DNA of 64,000 bases from Cyanobium gracile PCC 6307. GTDB taxonomy: Bacteria; Cyanobacteriota; Cyanobacteriia; PCC-6307; Cyanobiaceae. The notes beneath the pieces were generated by a model that saw only the letters and a program-made list of their open reading frames with translations, was not told the origin of the DNA and did no database searches. The position numbers and the translations under genes are program-made. Where the stretch lies: NCBI RefSeq assembly GCF_000316515.1, contig NC_019675.1, positions 2,071,964-2,135,963 on the forward strand, written 5' to 3'. This document shows, piece by piece, positions 53,738 to 62,661 of this stretch (the first letter of the stretch is position 1; each line of letters opens with the position of its first letter).

Positions 53738-53927
53738 CAGGCAGCAACGGGCCAGGCAGGCGGCGGCAACCTAGCAAAGGCGCTCCACGGCTCCAGTCCC
53801 AGACAGGCCGGGGGCTCCGGTGGCTGCCGCAGGGTCAGGCAGACAGGAGAAACACGACAGATTCCTAAGCTCCCAGGCAAGGCCAGACGCCCCTGGCCAG
53901 GATGAAAATCGTTTCCAGCACTGGTCT

Positions 53928-54488
53928 GTGGCCGCCCGAAGCAAGAAGCTGACGCTGGCCGAGGTGAAGGCGCTGATCCAGACGCTCCTGGGGAAGCCGG
54001 AGCTGGGCGAGGCCGATCTGCTGGCGTTCGCCCAGACCATCAACGGGGGCGCGTTCAAGGATCCGCCGCCACCGAAGCCCAAGCCCCCCACCGCCACCGA
54101 GATCAAGAACAAGGTGCTGGCCCATTTCAGGTGTAAGACCGTCACCCAGCTGCGCAAGGACAAGAACTTCCAGCTATCAATGACGGGCGAAGAGGTGGCA
54201 CTGAAAACCAAGGACGACTGGCTGGTGCTCTACCGGCGCTTCATCGGCATTCCGGCCAACGAGCAGAACCTGGTGGACGGACCCACCGTGATCAACGGCA
54301 TTGACGTGCTGCAGCACTTCCGTCCCTGGGTGGTGTTCGGCCTCGACCCGAAGACCGCCACGGCCGACGAGGTACGCGAGGCGTTTCGAAGGCTGATCCA
54401 GCAGCACCACCCCGACCACGGCGGTGATCCCCGCGTGGCGGAACGCCTGCAGACGATGAAGGACTCGATCCTTGCCCTGATGCCCTGA
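53928..54488 (+). CDS. J-domain-like protein of unknown function
   Basis: 186 residues from GTG 53928 (MAARSKKLTL); the frame is open to 53820. An N-terminal helical part (5-40), a Pro/Lys linker (46-54, DPPPPKPKPP), a middle domain with KNKVLAHFRCKTVTQLRKDK (61-80), and a C-terminal J-like domain (about 138-186) in which EVREAFRRLIQQHHPDHGGD carries the HPD tripeptide (161-163) that stimulates Hsp70 ATPases. The J helices I and IV look shortened. It is followed after four bases by the HTH/HNH-like gene, so the two form an operon. A recruitment or disaggregation role for DnaK at the partner is inference. No named family recognised. Confidence 0.72.
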   Translation: MAARSKKLTLAEVKALIQTLLGKPELGEADLLAFAQTINGGAFKDPPPPKPKPPTATEIKNKVLAHFRCKTVTQLRKDKNFQLSMTGEEVALKTKDDWLVLYRRFIGIPANEQNLVDGPTVINGIDVLQHFRPWVVFGLDPKTATADEVREAFRRLIQQHHPDHGGDPRVAERLQTMKDSILALMP

Positions 54489-54492
54489 AGCG

Positions 54493-55536
54493 ATGCGCGA
54501 CCTTTTAACGGCACAGGAAACGGCCAGGATTCTCGGAAAACGAATCGACAGCCTCTACAACATCGTCGACGCGTTCGATGCCAAGGCTGACGATGAATGG
54601 GAGCTCGTGGAGGGCGAGCACTTTGAGTACGCCGGCCCAGCGCTGGCCGGCGCCAATGGACGGCGGCCCCGGCGCTTCAGTGAGGAGGGCGTGGAGGCCC
54701 TGGCCCGCCACATCGAAGCCACTGAGAAAACCGGGGTGTTGGGTTGGTTCCGCGAACGGCTGTTCAACGTGAAACAGAAGCGCAAACAGCTGCTGGTGTC
54801 GCGGCGGATCACTCAGGAGTTCATCGAGGCGGGCGGCACCTTGGAGATCCGGGGCGATCTGGCCTTCGTGAGCCGCAAGACCACCGTGGGGATCCTGCAG
54901 ACCAACTACCTGGGGCTGAACAACTCTTGGAACCGGCTGCGCACCGCAGGCACCGAAGAAGGAGAGGAAGCCCTGGAGCTCAACAAGGACTTCCTGGAGA
55001 GCGAGGAACGGCAAGTGCTGATCAGCCAGCGGGGCATCGCCCGGGTGGCCCGCGACATGCGGGCCAACAGCAAGATCACCAAAACGCGCCAGGCCTGGAT
55101 CGAAGCGGTGGGGGAGGTGGTGGAAGCCTGCTTCAACTCCGAAATCCGCTATCTCACCGAAGGGGTAGACCGGGCGATCAAGCGTGCCAAGTCGGCCGCC
55201 GGCCATCGCTGCGAGATCACTGGCAAGAAGGCTGAGGTGTACAAGAAGATCGACCTGGACGGGCACCATCTCTTCGACCGCCGCAGCCGCCCGGACCTGG
55301 CCGACCTTCCGGAAAACATCCTGGTGCTGACGCCCGATCTGCACCGGGAATTCCATGGTTGGAAGAGCGGGCCCTGTGCCCCCAAGGATGTGCTGGTATT
55401 CATCGAAGCCGTGCGGGGGGATCTGTTCGATCCTGTGAACTCCCACCACATGAAACGGCTAAGGGCGCTGACCCACCGGCTGCAGCGGTTCCAGAGTGAG
55501 AGGGAGGGGCAGAGGGTGAGGTATCACCGGGGCTGA
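54493..55536 (+). CDS. Putative HTH plus HNH-nuclease-like protein
   Basis: 347 residues. N-terminus LTAQETARILGKRIDSLYNIV looks like an excisionase/MerR-type DNA-binding helix-turn-helix (first ~25 residues). A central basic helical region (about 85-235) follows, including the unusual run FNVKQKRKQLLVSRRIT. The C-terminal part is HNH-like: HRCEITGKK (Cys240), LDGHHLFDRRSRPDL (His258/259), PENILVLTPDLHREFHGW (His284, His288), a Cys, His, Asn/His pattern seen in HNH endonucleases, but only one Cys of the zinc pairs is present. Four bases after the J-domain gene. Could be a nuclease effector or a regulator with a degenerate HNH fold. Confidence 0.68.
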   Translation: MRDLLTAQETARILGKRIDSLYNIVDAFDAKADDEWELVEGEHFEYAGPALAGANGRRPRRFSEEGVEALARHIEATEKTGVLGWFRERLFNVKQKRKQLLVSRRITQEFIEAGGTLEIRGDLAFVSRKTTVGILQTNYLGLNNSWNRLRTAGTEEGEEALELNKDFLESEERQVLISQRGIARVARDMRANSKITKTRQAWIEAVGEVVEACFNSEIRYLTEGVDRAIKRAKSAAGHRCEITGKKAEVYKKIDLDGHHLFDRRSRPDLADLPENILVLTPDLHREFHGWKSGPCAPKDVLVFIEAVRGDLFDPVNSHHMKRLRALTHRLQRFQSEREGQRVRYHRG

Positions 55537-55563
55537 GAGCCATAGTTGGAAGATGACGATCAG

Positions 55564-56334
55564 TCACTTCGCGGAGTTGTTGTTCCCCTGCATACTTCGC
55601 ACATAGACGGCCTTGTTTCTCCGCTGCGTCTCGAACAAGTCAATCGCCTCGAACAAGCCACTGAGCTTGGCATAGCCATAGTTGCGTGGGTCGAATGACG
55701 TCTGATTCGCGATGTGTCCCCCAACTGGACCAAGATGCGACCATCCATCATCATCTGAGGTACTGGACACCGCGCCCCTCAACAAGTCAATCAGCTTGGT
55801 ATCTTGCTTCAACTCCTTCCCAGTCTTTTTGATGCCCGCCGATGGGATGGAAGGCTCAGTTGAAACCATCGACTGGCCGATCGTCTCCAAGTACAAAAAG
55901 GTCGAGCAGGCGTAAACAAAAGGCAACGGGGTCTTCTTCTCGCCAAAGCCATAGACTTTCAAGCCGCTGGTCAAGATTCTCATCACTAGAGGCGTAAAGT
56001 CGCTGTCGCTCGAAACAATTGCGAAAGCATCCAGCTTCTGGGTATACAGCAAGTCCATAGCATCGATGATCATCGCTGCATCGGTGGCGTTCTTGCCCTT
56101 GGTGAGGTCAAACTGTTGGACTGGGCAAATCGCGTACTCCTGCAAGCACTCTTCCCAGGATTTCAAGGTTGGGCTCTTCCAGTTCCCATAAGCCTTGCGA
56201 ATAATGGCAATTCCATATTTTGCGATTTCGGAAACAATCGCTGCGATCTTGGCAGCTGGAGCGTTGTCAGCATCAATCAGCAGCGCGATCTTGGATTCCT
56301 TCGGTTGCATCTGATTACTGCGCTCGAGGCTCAT
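55564..56334 (-). CDS. NYN-domain (LabA-like PIN fold) protein with C-terminal LOTUS/OST-HTH domain
   Basis: 256 residues. NYN ribonuclease fold: IALLIDADNAPAAKI (Asp21/Asp23), KGKNATDAAMIIDAMDLL (Asp85) and IVSSDSDFTPLVMRI (Asp110/Asp112) give the acidic active site; residues about 195-256 (LIDLLRGAVS, GWSHLGPVGGHI, NYGYAKLSGLFEAI) form an OST-HTH/LOTUS RNA-binding domain. The known domain pair is thought to act on RNA. ATG 56334 is preferred; a GTG at 56445 directly abuts the stop of the upstream gene and would add 37 residues. Lower GC than the core genome. Likely an RNA-cleaving toxin or regulator. Confidence 0.85.
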   Translation of the reverse strand: MSLERSNQMQPKESKIALLIDADNAPAAKIAAIVSEIAKYGIAIIRKAYGNWKSPTLKSWEECLQEYAICPVQQFDLTKGKNATDAAMIIDAMDLLYTQKLDAFAIVSSDSDFTPLVMRILTSGLKVYGFGEKKTPLPFVYACSTFLYLETIGQSMVSTEPSIPSAGIKKTGKELKQDTKLIDLLRGAVSSTSDDDGWSHLGPVGGHIANQTSFDPRNYGYAKLSGLFEAIDLFETQRRNKAVYVRSMQGNNNSAK

Positions 56335-56445
56335 CACTTTCTTGCACTCTACCCATGGCAGCTTCTGCACGCACGGCATTCGTGTGAAGTGGTCTATCGC
56401 ATGAGTAAAGCTGTGCCGCTTAGCGGCGACGGCTTGGACAAGCAC

Positions 56446-57219
56446 TTAGCTCTCTGCACGAGGCACTCCGGCTACATCCATTAACCCCTCAATGCTAAGT
56501 GAAGAATAGGCAGGCAGGCGAATTCCATCGAACTCCGGGAACAGTTCCACGGAGAATTCGCGCCATCTGTCGTACTTGTTGTGGGCAACCGCGTAAAGCA
56601 AAACTCCGTAGGTTGTTGGCGAAGCTGATGAGAAAGGCAGTACGCGGCTCAAATCCAACTGGTGTTGACCCACCTCATAAGACTCGATGAGGCCCTGCCG
56701 GAGAAGGATGTTGAAATCGGTGTCGATCTTCAGCCCGAGCCCGAGCAGTTCGACGGAAGAGAACCAAGCCTTCATTGCCTGTATCTCTCTGCCCTGGCCG
56801 ACGTTAATCGGTTCTGAGCTGGCAACCAGAAGCCTGTTGATGGAACTGTACAATGCGTAGTGAAGATGGAGCTGCCTAGCGGACAGCGACTTAATTGTGT
56901 CGAGAAGTTGGATTGAATCGTCATTCTTACCGTCGATCGTCCTCGAGGACGCAAGAATCCCCCCGAAGTACTCCGCGCAAATATCCTCGTCAGTAAAGGC
57001 ACCACTAGTTAAAGCCTCATGAGCTACTCGGAGGTTTGCGCTTTTTCCGTCGTTAGGGTCCTCTATCTTCTTGTAGGCCTTGTCGATGATCTTGTCTCGG
57101 CCCTTCGAATAAAGGCGCTTTAGGTCGTCACCAATTTCCGCAAGGACTGGCCCCAATGTCTTCTGGAGTGCCCACTCTCCCGGAAGGGCAAGCGCGATCG
57201 TTTTCTCGTCATCCGTCAT
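56446..57219 (-). CDS. Unknown protein, weak resemblance to Abi-alpha (DUF4393)
   Basis: 257 residues, soluble, mostly helical, Lys/Asp-rich in the first half (LKRLYSKGRDKIIDKAYKKI). A segment from about 75 (TDEDICAEYFGGILASS, then LLDTIKSLSARQLHLHYALY) resembles the conserved helical core of abortive-infection alpha proteins, a match by eye that needs profile confirmation. Several Phe/Tyr-rich stretches follow to SIEGLMDVAGV. It stands directly before the NYN-LOTUS gene on the same strand, its TAA at 56446-56448 next to that gene's longer possible start. GC is near half, unlike neighbouring core genes. Confidence 0.68.
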   Translation of the reverse strand: MTDDEKTIALALPGEWALQKTLGPVLAEIGDDLKRLYSKGRDKIIDKAYKKIEDPNDGKSANLRVAHEALTSGAFTDEDICAEYFGGILASSRTIDGKNDDSIQLLDTIKSLSARQLHLHYALYSSINRLLVASSEPINVGQGREIQAMKAWFSSVELLGLGLKIDTDFNILLRQGLIESYEVGQHQLDLSRVLPFSSASPTTYGVLLYAVAHNKYDRWREFSVELFPEFDGIRLPAYSSLSIEGLMDVAGVPRAES

Positions 57220-57310
57220 TGATACCTCAGAGAGCCAACGTTGCTGGCAACCGGCCTGCCGAAGGCGGATCTGGTTGACCAGCGGGTTAGGCTGCGAATC
57301 TGTGATGCTA

Positions 57311-57679
57311 CTAGTACTGCGCTACAAAGTGGCCCCATGCTCTCACTACAACTACGTCGGCACTCTGACTCCCCTTTTCTAGGGACGGAACCGTCGAGAA
57401 GACTATGCCATCATTGAAGGTTCTTTCGACATTCTCTGTCACTTTACCGACGAATGCCCAACGATTAACGGTTCCACTTCTCAACGTCTGCTGGAGAGCG
57501 AAGTTGAACAGGCTAGAGGTGCCTACAACTGAAAGTCGTTGCATAGAAATGTCTGTAATTACAAACACAAAGCCCTTGGCTATGGAGAATGGCGAATCAC
57601 TTCCATTTGGACCAGTTAGGACGAAGGGTTTTACCGTTCCAGGTGCAACGCTTGCCGTAATCTGTGTTGAATTTGTCAT
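57311..57679 (-). CDS. Small orphan protein of unknown function
   Basis: 122 residues starting MTNSTQITASVAPGTVKPF; ATG 57679 is chosen because AAAGGA sits well placed just upstream, while the open frame to 57961 has no conserved look. The sequence alternates hydrophobic and polar residues (KGFVFVITDISMQRL, FNFALQQTL, NRWAFVGKVTENVE, ADVVVVRAWGHF), which suggests a single beta-sandwich domain. No signal or membrane segment. It ends 91 bases before the Abi-like gene, same strand, similar low GC. Function unknown. Confidence 0.6.
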   Translation of the reverse strand: MTNSTQITASVAPGTVKPFVLTGPNGSDSPFSIAKGFVFVITDISMQRLSVVGTSSLFNFALQQTLRSGTVNRWAFVGKVTENVERTFNDGIVFSTVPSLEKGSQSADVVVVRAWGHFVAQY

Positions 57680-57986
57680 GACGCTGTTCCTTTGGGGATT
57701 AATGGGTTGACGATTAGGTTGTCGGGCATCCGCAAGCCGACTCTGACAGAAAGAAGGGGTGCTTGTGCACGACTCGTGCGTTTGCGGCCTAACTCGTTCT
57801 TCGACGTTTCCGCGGACTACCCCCAGACGACAGACCCATTCCGGCGAAGACCTAAGTCCACAGCAATCAGTCTCTGAAACCCCTACACCCCAACGGCACT
57901 CTAAGCAAGAACGCCAACGCCAGCCATGGTCAACGGTTCCTCGAACCACTTGTGCCCTCAACTACAGCAGACCGCAATGATGTGAA
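57680..57986. other. Gene-free stretch between the small orphan protein and the sulfur module
   Basis: 307 bases of mixed GC. No coding frame, tRNA or clear hairpin. It should hold the promoter of the gene starting at 57679, and its right end marks the return to high-GC DNA at the persulfide dioxygenase gene. Confidence 0.5.
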
Positions 57987-59102
57987 TCACGCGGGATGCT
58001 CCAGCGGCAGCCCCTGCGCCTTCCAGGCCCTCAACCCGCCGCGCATGTTGGCCACTTGGGTCAGCCCCTGCTTCTGCAGCTGTTGGGTGGCCAGAGCCGA
58101 GCGACTGCCGGAGTGGCAAAGCACCACCGTGGGCCGATCCGTGGGGATCTCGTCGGCTCGGCTCTGCAACTCAGGCAGGGGAATCAACAGGCTGCCCGAG
58201 ATGCGACCGTCCGGGCCCTGCACTTCCGCTTCGGAACGGACGTCCACCAGCGTCAGGGCCTCGCGGTGGCCGGCCACCCAGTCGGCCGTCAGTTCCGGCA
58301 GGCCGGCATAGCTGCGCTCGATCGGTGCCCAGTCGTCCGCTTCCTCCACGCCACCGTCGGCGGGCCGGCCGGAGCGCAGGTTGGCCGGCAGGGCCACGGC
58401 GATGCGGTTGGGGTGGGGGAGATGCAGGTTCTCCATGTAGCCCACGAAATCGCGCTCGTCGGCATCGCCGCCGAGCCGGGCGTTGTAGGCCTTCTCCTCG
58501 GCCACCGAACTCACCGCCCGGCCGCTGTAGTCGTGGGCCGGGTAGAGCAGGCAGTGGTCGGGCAGCGTGAGGATCTGCCCGGTGATCGAGTGGTACAGGG
58601 TGGACGCATCCCCCTGCTGAAAGTCGCAGCGGCCGCAGCCCCGCACCAGCAGGGCATCGCCGGTGAAGGCCAGGCTGTGGTCATCAAGCACGACGCTGAG
58701 GCAACCGTCGGTGTGGCCGGGGGTGGCACGCACCTCCAGATGGCGGCCGCCGAAGCGCACCCGATCACCGTGGCGCAGGGGCAGGGTCACGTTCTCAGCC
58801 CCGGCGACGGCGGCCAGGGCGATGGCGCAGCCGGTGGCCCGGTGCAATCGCCAGCTGCCGGTCACGTGGTCAGCGTGCACATGGGTATCGAGACTGGCGA
58901 CCAGATCGATCCCCAGTTCCCGGATCAGCGAAAGATCGCGGGGGTGTTGCTCGTACACCGAATCGATCAGCACCCCCTGCCGGGAGGCCACATCCGCCAG
59001 CAGGTAGGTGAAGGTGCCCGTCTCGGCGTCGAACAGCTGCCGCAGCAGCAGCGGCGCAGCGCCGGCGGCAGCCGCCAGGGGGAAGGAAGGAGAGGGGGCC
59101 AT
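57987..59102 (-). CDS. Persulfide dioxygenase-rhodanese fusion (MBL-fold, ETHE1/Blh-like)
   Basis: Oxidises glutathione persulfide to sulfite and handles sulfane sulfur. 371 residues: a metallo-beta-lactamase domain with THVHADH (His74, His76, Asp78, His79), ATPGHTDGCLS, FTGDALLVRGCGRCDFQ and YPAHDYSGR; then a rhodanese domain from about residue 275 with LVDVRSEAEV and active-site loop LCHSGSRSA. The fusion is well known in sulfide detoxification. Two YeeE/YedE genes lie immediately upstream on the same strand (14-base gap), as in the blh/pmpAB operons of other bacteria; no BigR-like regulator is seen here. Confidence 0.92.
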   Translation of the reverse strand: MAPSPSFPLAAAAGAAPLLLRQLFDAETGTFTYLLADVASRQGVLIDSVYEQHPRDLSLIRELGIDLVASLDTHVHADHVTGSWRLHRATGCAIALAAVAGAENVTLPLRHGDRVRFGGRHLEVRATPGHTDGCLSVVLDDHSLAFTGDALLVRGCGRCDFQQGDASTLYHSITGQILTLPDHCLLYPAHDYSGRAVSSVAEEKAYNARLGGDADERDFVGYMENLHLPHPNRIAVALPANLRSGRPADGGVEEADDWAPIERSYAGLPELTADWVAGHREALTLVDVRSEAEVQGPDGRISGSLLIPLPELQSRADEIPTDRPTVVLCHSGSRSALATQQLQKQGLTQVANMRGGLRAWKAQGLPLEHPA

Positions 59103-59116
59103 CGGGTTCTGGGGCG

Positions 59117-59560
59117 TCAGCCGGGACCCTGCTGCGGCCCACCTTGCAGCTTGGAGCCGCCTTCCGCCAGGACGCCCTGCAGATAGGCGCCCACGAACAT
59201 GCCGGCCAGGCCGATCAGCACCGGCCCGTTGCCGATGCCGAGGCTAGCCACCGCCGCCCCCGGGCACAGGCCGCACAGGCCCCAGCCCACACCGAAGATC
59301 ACCGCCCCCGGCACGGTGCCGGCCAGCATCGGCTTCACTTCATGGGAAAAGGGCAGCCCCAGCAGCGTGGTCTGCCGCAGCCGCGGGGCCAGCCGGAAGC
59401 CGACCGTCGTGACCGCCAGGGCCGCCGCCATCACCAGCAGCAGGCCGAGGTCGCGCAGCTGCAGGAAGCTCAGCACCACCTCCGGCCGGGCCATGCCGCT
59501 CCAGGCCAGCCCATAGCCGAACAGGCCACCACCCAGGAGGATCGCGAACAGGCGCTTCAT
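59117..59560 (-). CDS. YeeE/YedE half-permease (PmpB-like)
   Basis: 147 residues with about four membrane segments. The family signature GVGWGLCGLCPGAAVASLG near residue 90 carries the conserved Cys pair that passes thiosulfate or sulfur species. Half of the full-length YeeE; the other half is encoded by the next upstream gene with an ATGA overlap. It ends 14 bases before the persulfide dioxygenase gene. The C-terminal GGSKLQGGPQQGPG is a soluble tail. Import or export of sulfur compounds is the expected role. Confidence 0.88.
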   Translation of the reverse strand: MKRLFAILLGGGLFGYGLAWSGMARPEVVLSFLQLRDLGLLLVMAAALAVTTVGFRLAPRLRQTTLLGLPFSHEVKPMLAGTVPGAVIFGVGWGLCGLCPGAAVASLGIGNGPVLIGLAGMFVGAYLQGVLAEGGSKLQGGPQQGPG

Positions 59561-60006
59561 GGGGTCACCCCCAGCAGCATCACGACCCGGGCGGTGACGA
59601 TGGCCACCGCCATGAACACGGCGACCGCCAGCAGCGAGGCCCTCGAGAACGAGGCGACGCCGCAGATGCCGTGGCCGGAGGTGCAGCCCGAGGAGAGCCG
59701 GGTGCCGAAGCCCACCAGCAGCCCCCCCAGCGCCAGCCGCCACCAGCCCACCGCCGTGAAGAAGAACGCCTGGTGGGTGGCGGCGTACAGCCAGGCGCCG
59801 AGCACCATGGCCAGGGCGAACAGCAGCCGCCAGTCGCGCGAGCCGCGCTCAGCCTTGAGCGGCGTGACGTAGGTGAGCGTGGAGCTCAGGAAGGAACTCG
59901 CCCCGGCTTTGACGCCGAGGGTGAGGTACATGACCATCAGTCCCAGTCCGAGGAACAGCCCCCCGCACAGATAGGACGTGACGCCATTGGGGAAGGGGAA
60001 GCCCAT
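59557..60006 (-). CDS. YeeE/YedE half-permease (PmpA-like)
   Basis: 149 residues (ATG 60006, MGFPFPNG; a TTG at 60021 is in frame), about four membrane segments. The signature GFGTRLSSGCTSGHGICGVASF near residue 100 has the two Cys of the sulfur pathway. With the following half-permease it should form one complete transporter. First gene of the three-gene sulfur unit; thiC lies 65 bases upstream on the same strand. Confidence 0.88.
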   Translation of the reverse strand: MGFPFPNGVTSYLCGGLFLGLGLMVMYLTLGVKAGASSFLSSTLTYVTPLKAERGSRDWRLLFALAMVLGAWLYAATHQAFFFTAVGWWRLALGGLLVGFGTRLSSGCTSGHGICGVASFSRASLLAVAVFMAVAIVTARVVMLLGVTP

Positions 60007-60071
60007 CGATGCGGCCAACAACGACAGTTAGACCATAAATACATCGGTGACAGCGGGCAACGCCCCCAACT

Positions 60072-61609
<1,538 letters not shown>

Positions 61610-61774
61610 GACTTTGGAAAGCTAGCAAGGCTGAAGAAGGTCAAGGGGTACGCAACAAGGATTCCGGGATCTGTACAGGTTGTACAGGAGCGGGAAACAA
61701 CAGCGCCGCACCATCACCAGGCCCCGCGAGTCCCCGGCCCGGCGCAGTCAAGGCGCTGGCGTCAGGCGCAGGGA

Positions 61775-62374
61775 TCAGCCCTGCAGGCCGTCCAAAGCAA
61801 TGGCCGTGACCCTGTGGTCGCCGTCGCTCTGCAGCGCCGCCAGGGCTTCGCGGGCCTGGGCCGCCTCGGGCCCCCGCCCATCACGCACCAGCCGGCCCAG
61901 GATCTCGGCCCCGCCGGCCCGCACCGTGCCGTCGCCATCGGCCACCGCCTCCCCGGCCAGCTCCAGGAGCCAGGCCGCCGGCATCGCCTCCTGCTCCGCC
62001 AGGGCCGAGAGGATGCTGCAGCGCACCAGCCACTGGTCGTCGGCCACGAACGCATCCCGCAGCAGGGGCCAGGCCCGCTCCACCCCGTAGCTGGCCAGGG
62101 CATTGGCCGCCTCGGCGCGCACGTTGGCGTCCTCGTCCTGGCGCACGGACCTCTCCAGGGCCGCCCAGCCCGCCTCGCTGCGCTTCACGCCCAGGCCGGC
62201 GCAGGCCAGGGAGCGGATCACGAAGGTGGTCTGCTCCAGCCCCAGCAGCAGCAGCGGGATCGCCGCCTCCGGCTCCACACCACGCAGCCCCGCCAGGGCG
62301 GGCATGGCCCGGCTCGGATCGCCCGAGGCGATCGCCTGCCGCGCCGCTTCCAGATCGGGGGTGGATTCACTCAC
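61775..62374 (-). CDS. HEAT-repeat protein (PBS lyase/NblB-like repeats)
   Basis: 199 residues of about four to five HEAT-like helical pairs: EAAIPLLLLGLEQ, FVIRSLACAGLGV, DANVRAEAANALASYG, WLVRCSILSALAEQ and TVRAGGAEILGRLV. Such repeats occur in phycobilin lyases and in NblB, which helps phycobilisome breakdown, but repeats alone do not prove a bilin role. It ends at 61775, 160 bases before the riboswitch, and starts five bases after the small membrane protein stop, forming a coupled row with the amidohydrolase genes. Confidence 0.8.
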   Translation of the reverse strand: MSESTPDLEAARQAIASGDPSRAMPALAGLRGVEPEAAIPLLLLGLEQTTFVIRSLACAGLGVKRSEAGWAALERSVRQDEDANVRAEAANALASYGVERAWPLLRDAFVADDQWLVRCSILSALAEQEAMPAAWLLELAGEAVADGDGTVRAGGAEILGRLVRDGRGPEAAQAREALAALQSDGDHRVTAIALDGLQG

Positions 62375-62379
62375 GGGGA

Positions 62380-62661
62380 TCAGGGCGGGGATCCTTCACC
62401 TTGGCGCAGCTCGCCGCCGGCCGGGGGGGCCTGGCGCAGGGCCCGCAGCAGCTCAGCCCGCCGCCGCCGCCGTCGGATCCAGCTGGTGGTGAGCAGGCCG
62501 GAGCCGATCACCAGGGCGGGCACGGCCGGCAGCCGGTCGGTCCCCTGGCGGGTGAACAGCACCAGCAGGGCCAGCAGGATCAGCAGCGGCGAGGAGAGCG
62601 CCAGCAGCGCCGCCCGGAAGCGCGAGGGCCGACGGCCGCTCAAACCGGCAGCTCCATCCAA
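62380..62661 (-). CDS. Small membrane protein of unknown function
   Basis: 93 residues (ATG 62661) with two hydrophobic segments at about 18-36 and 46-62 and a very basic stretch WIRRRRRRAELLRAL just after, a positive-inside anchor. A TTG start at 62643 that shares four bases with the stop of the amidohydrolase gene (TTGA) is an alternative and would remove six residues. Between the amidohydrolase and the HEAT-repeat gene, in one transcript. Not recognised further. Confidence 0.6.
   Translation of the reverse strand: MDGAAGLSGRRPSRFRAALLALSSPLLILLALLVLFTRQGTDRLPAVPALVIGSGLLTTSWIRRRRRRAELLRALRQAPPAGGELRQGEGSPP

Noticed and set aside
45603-60071. Prophage or plasmid integration explaining the accessory block
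   Set aside because: No integrase, capsid, terminase, replication gene or flanking att-like repeats were seen in the block.
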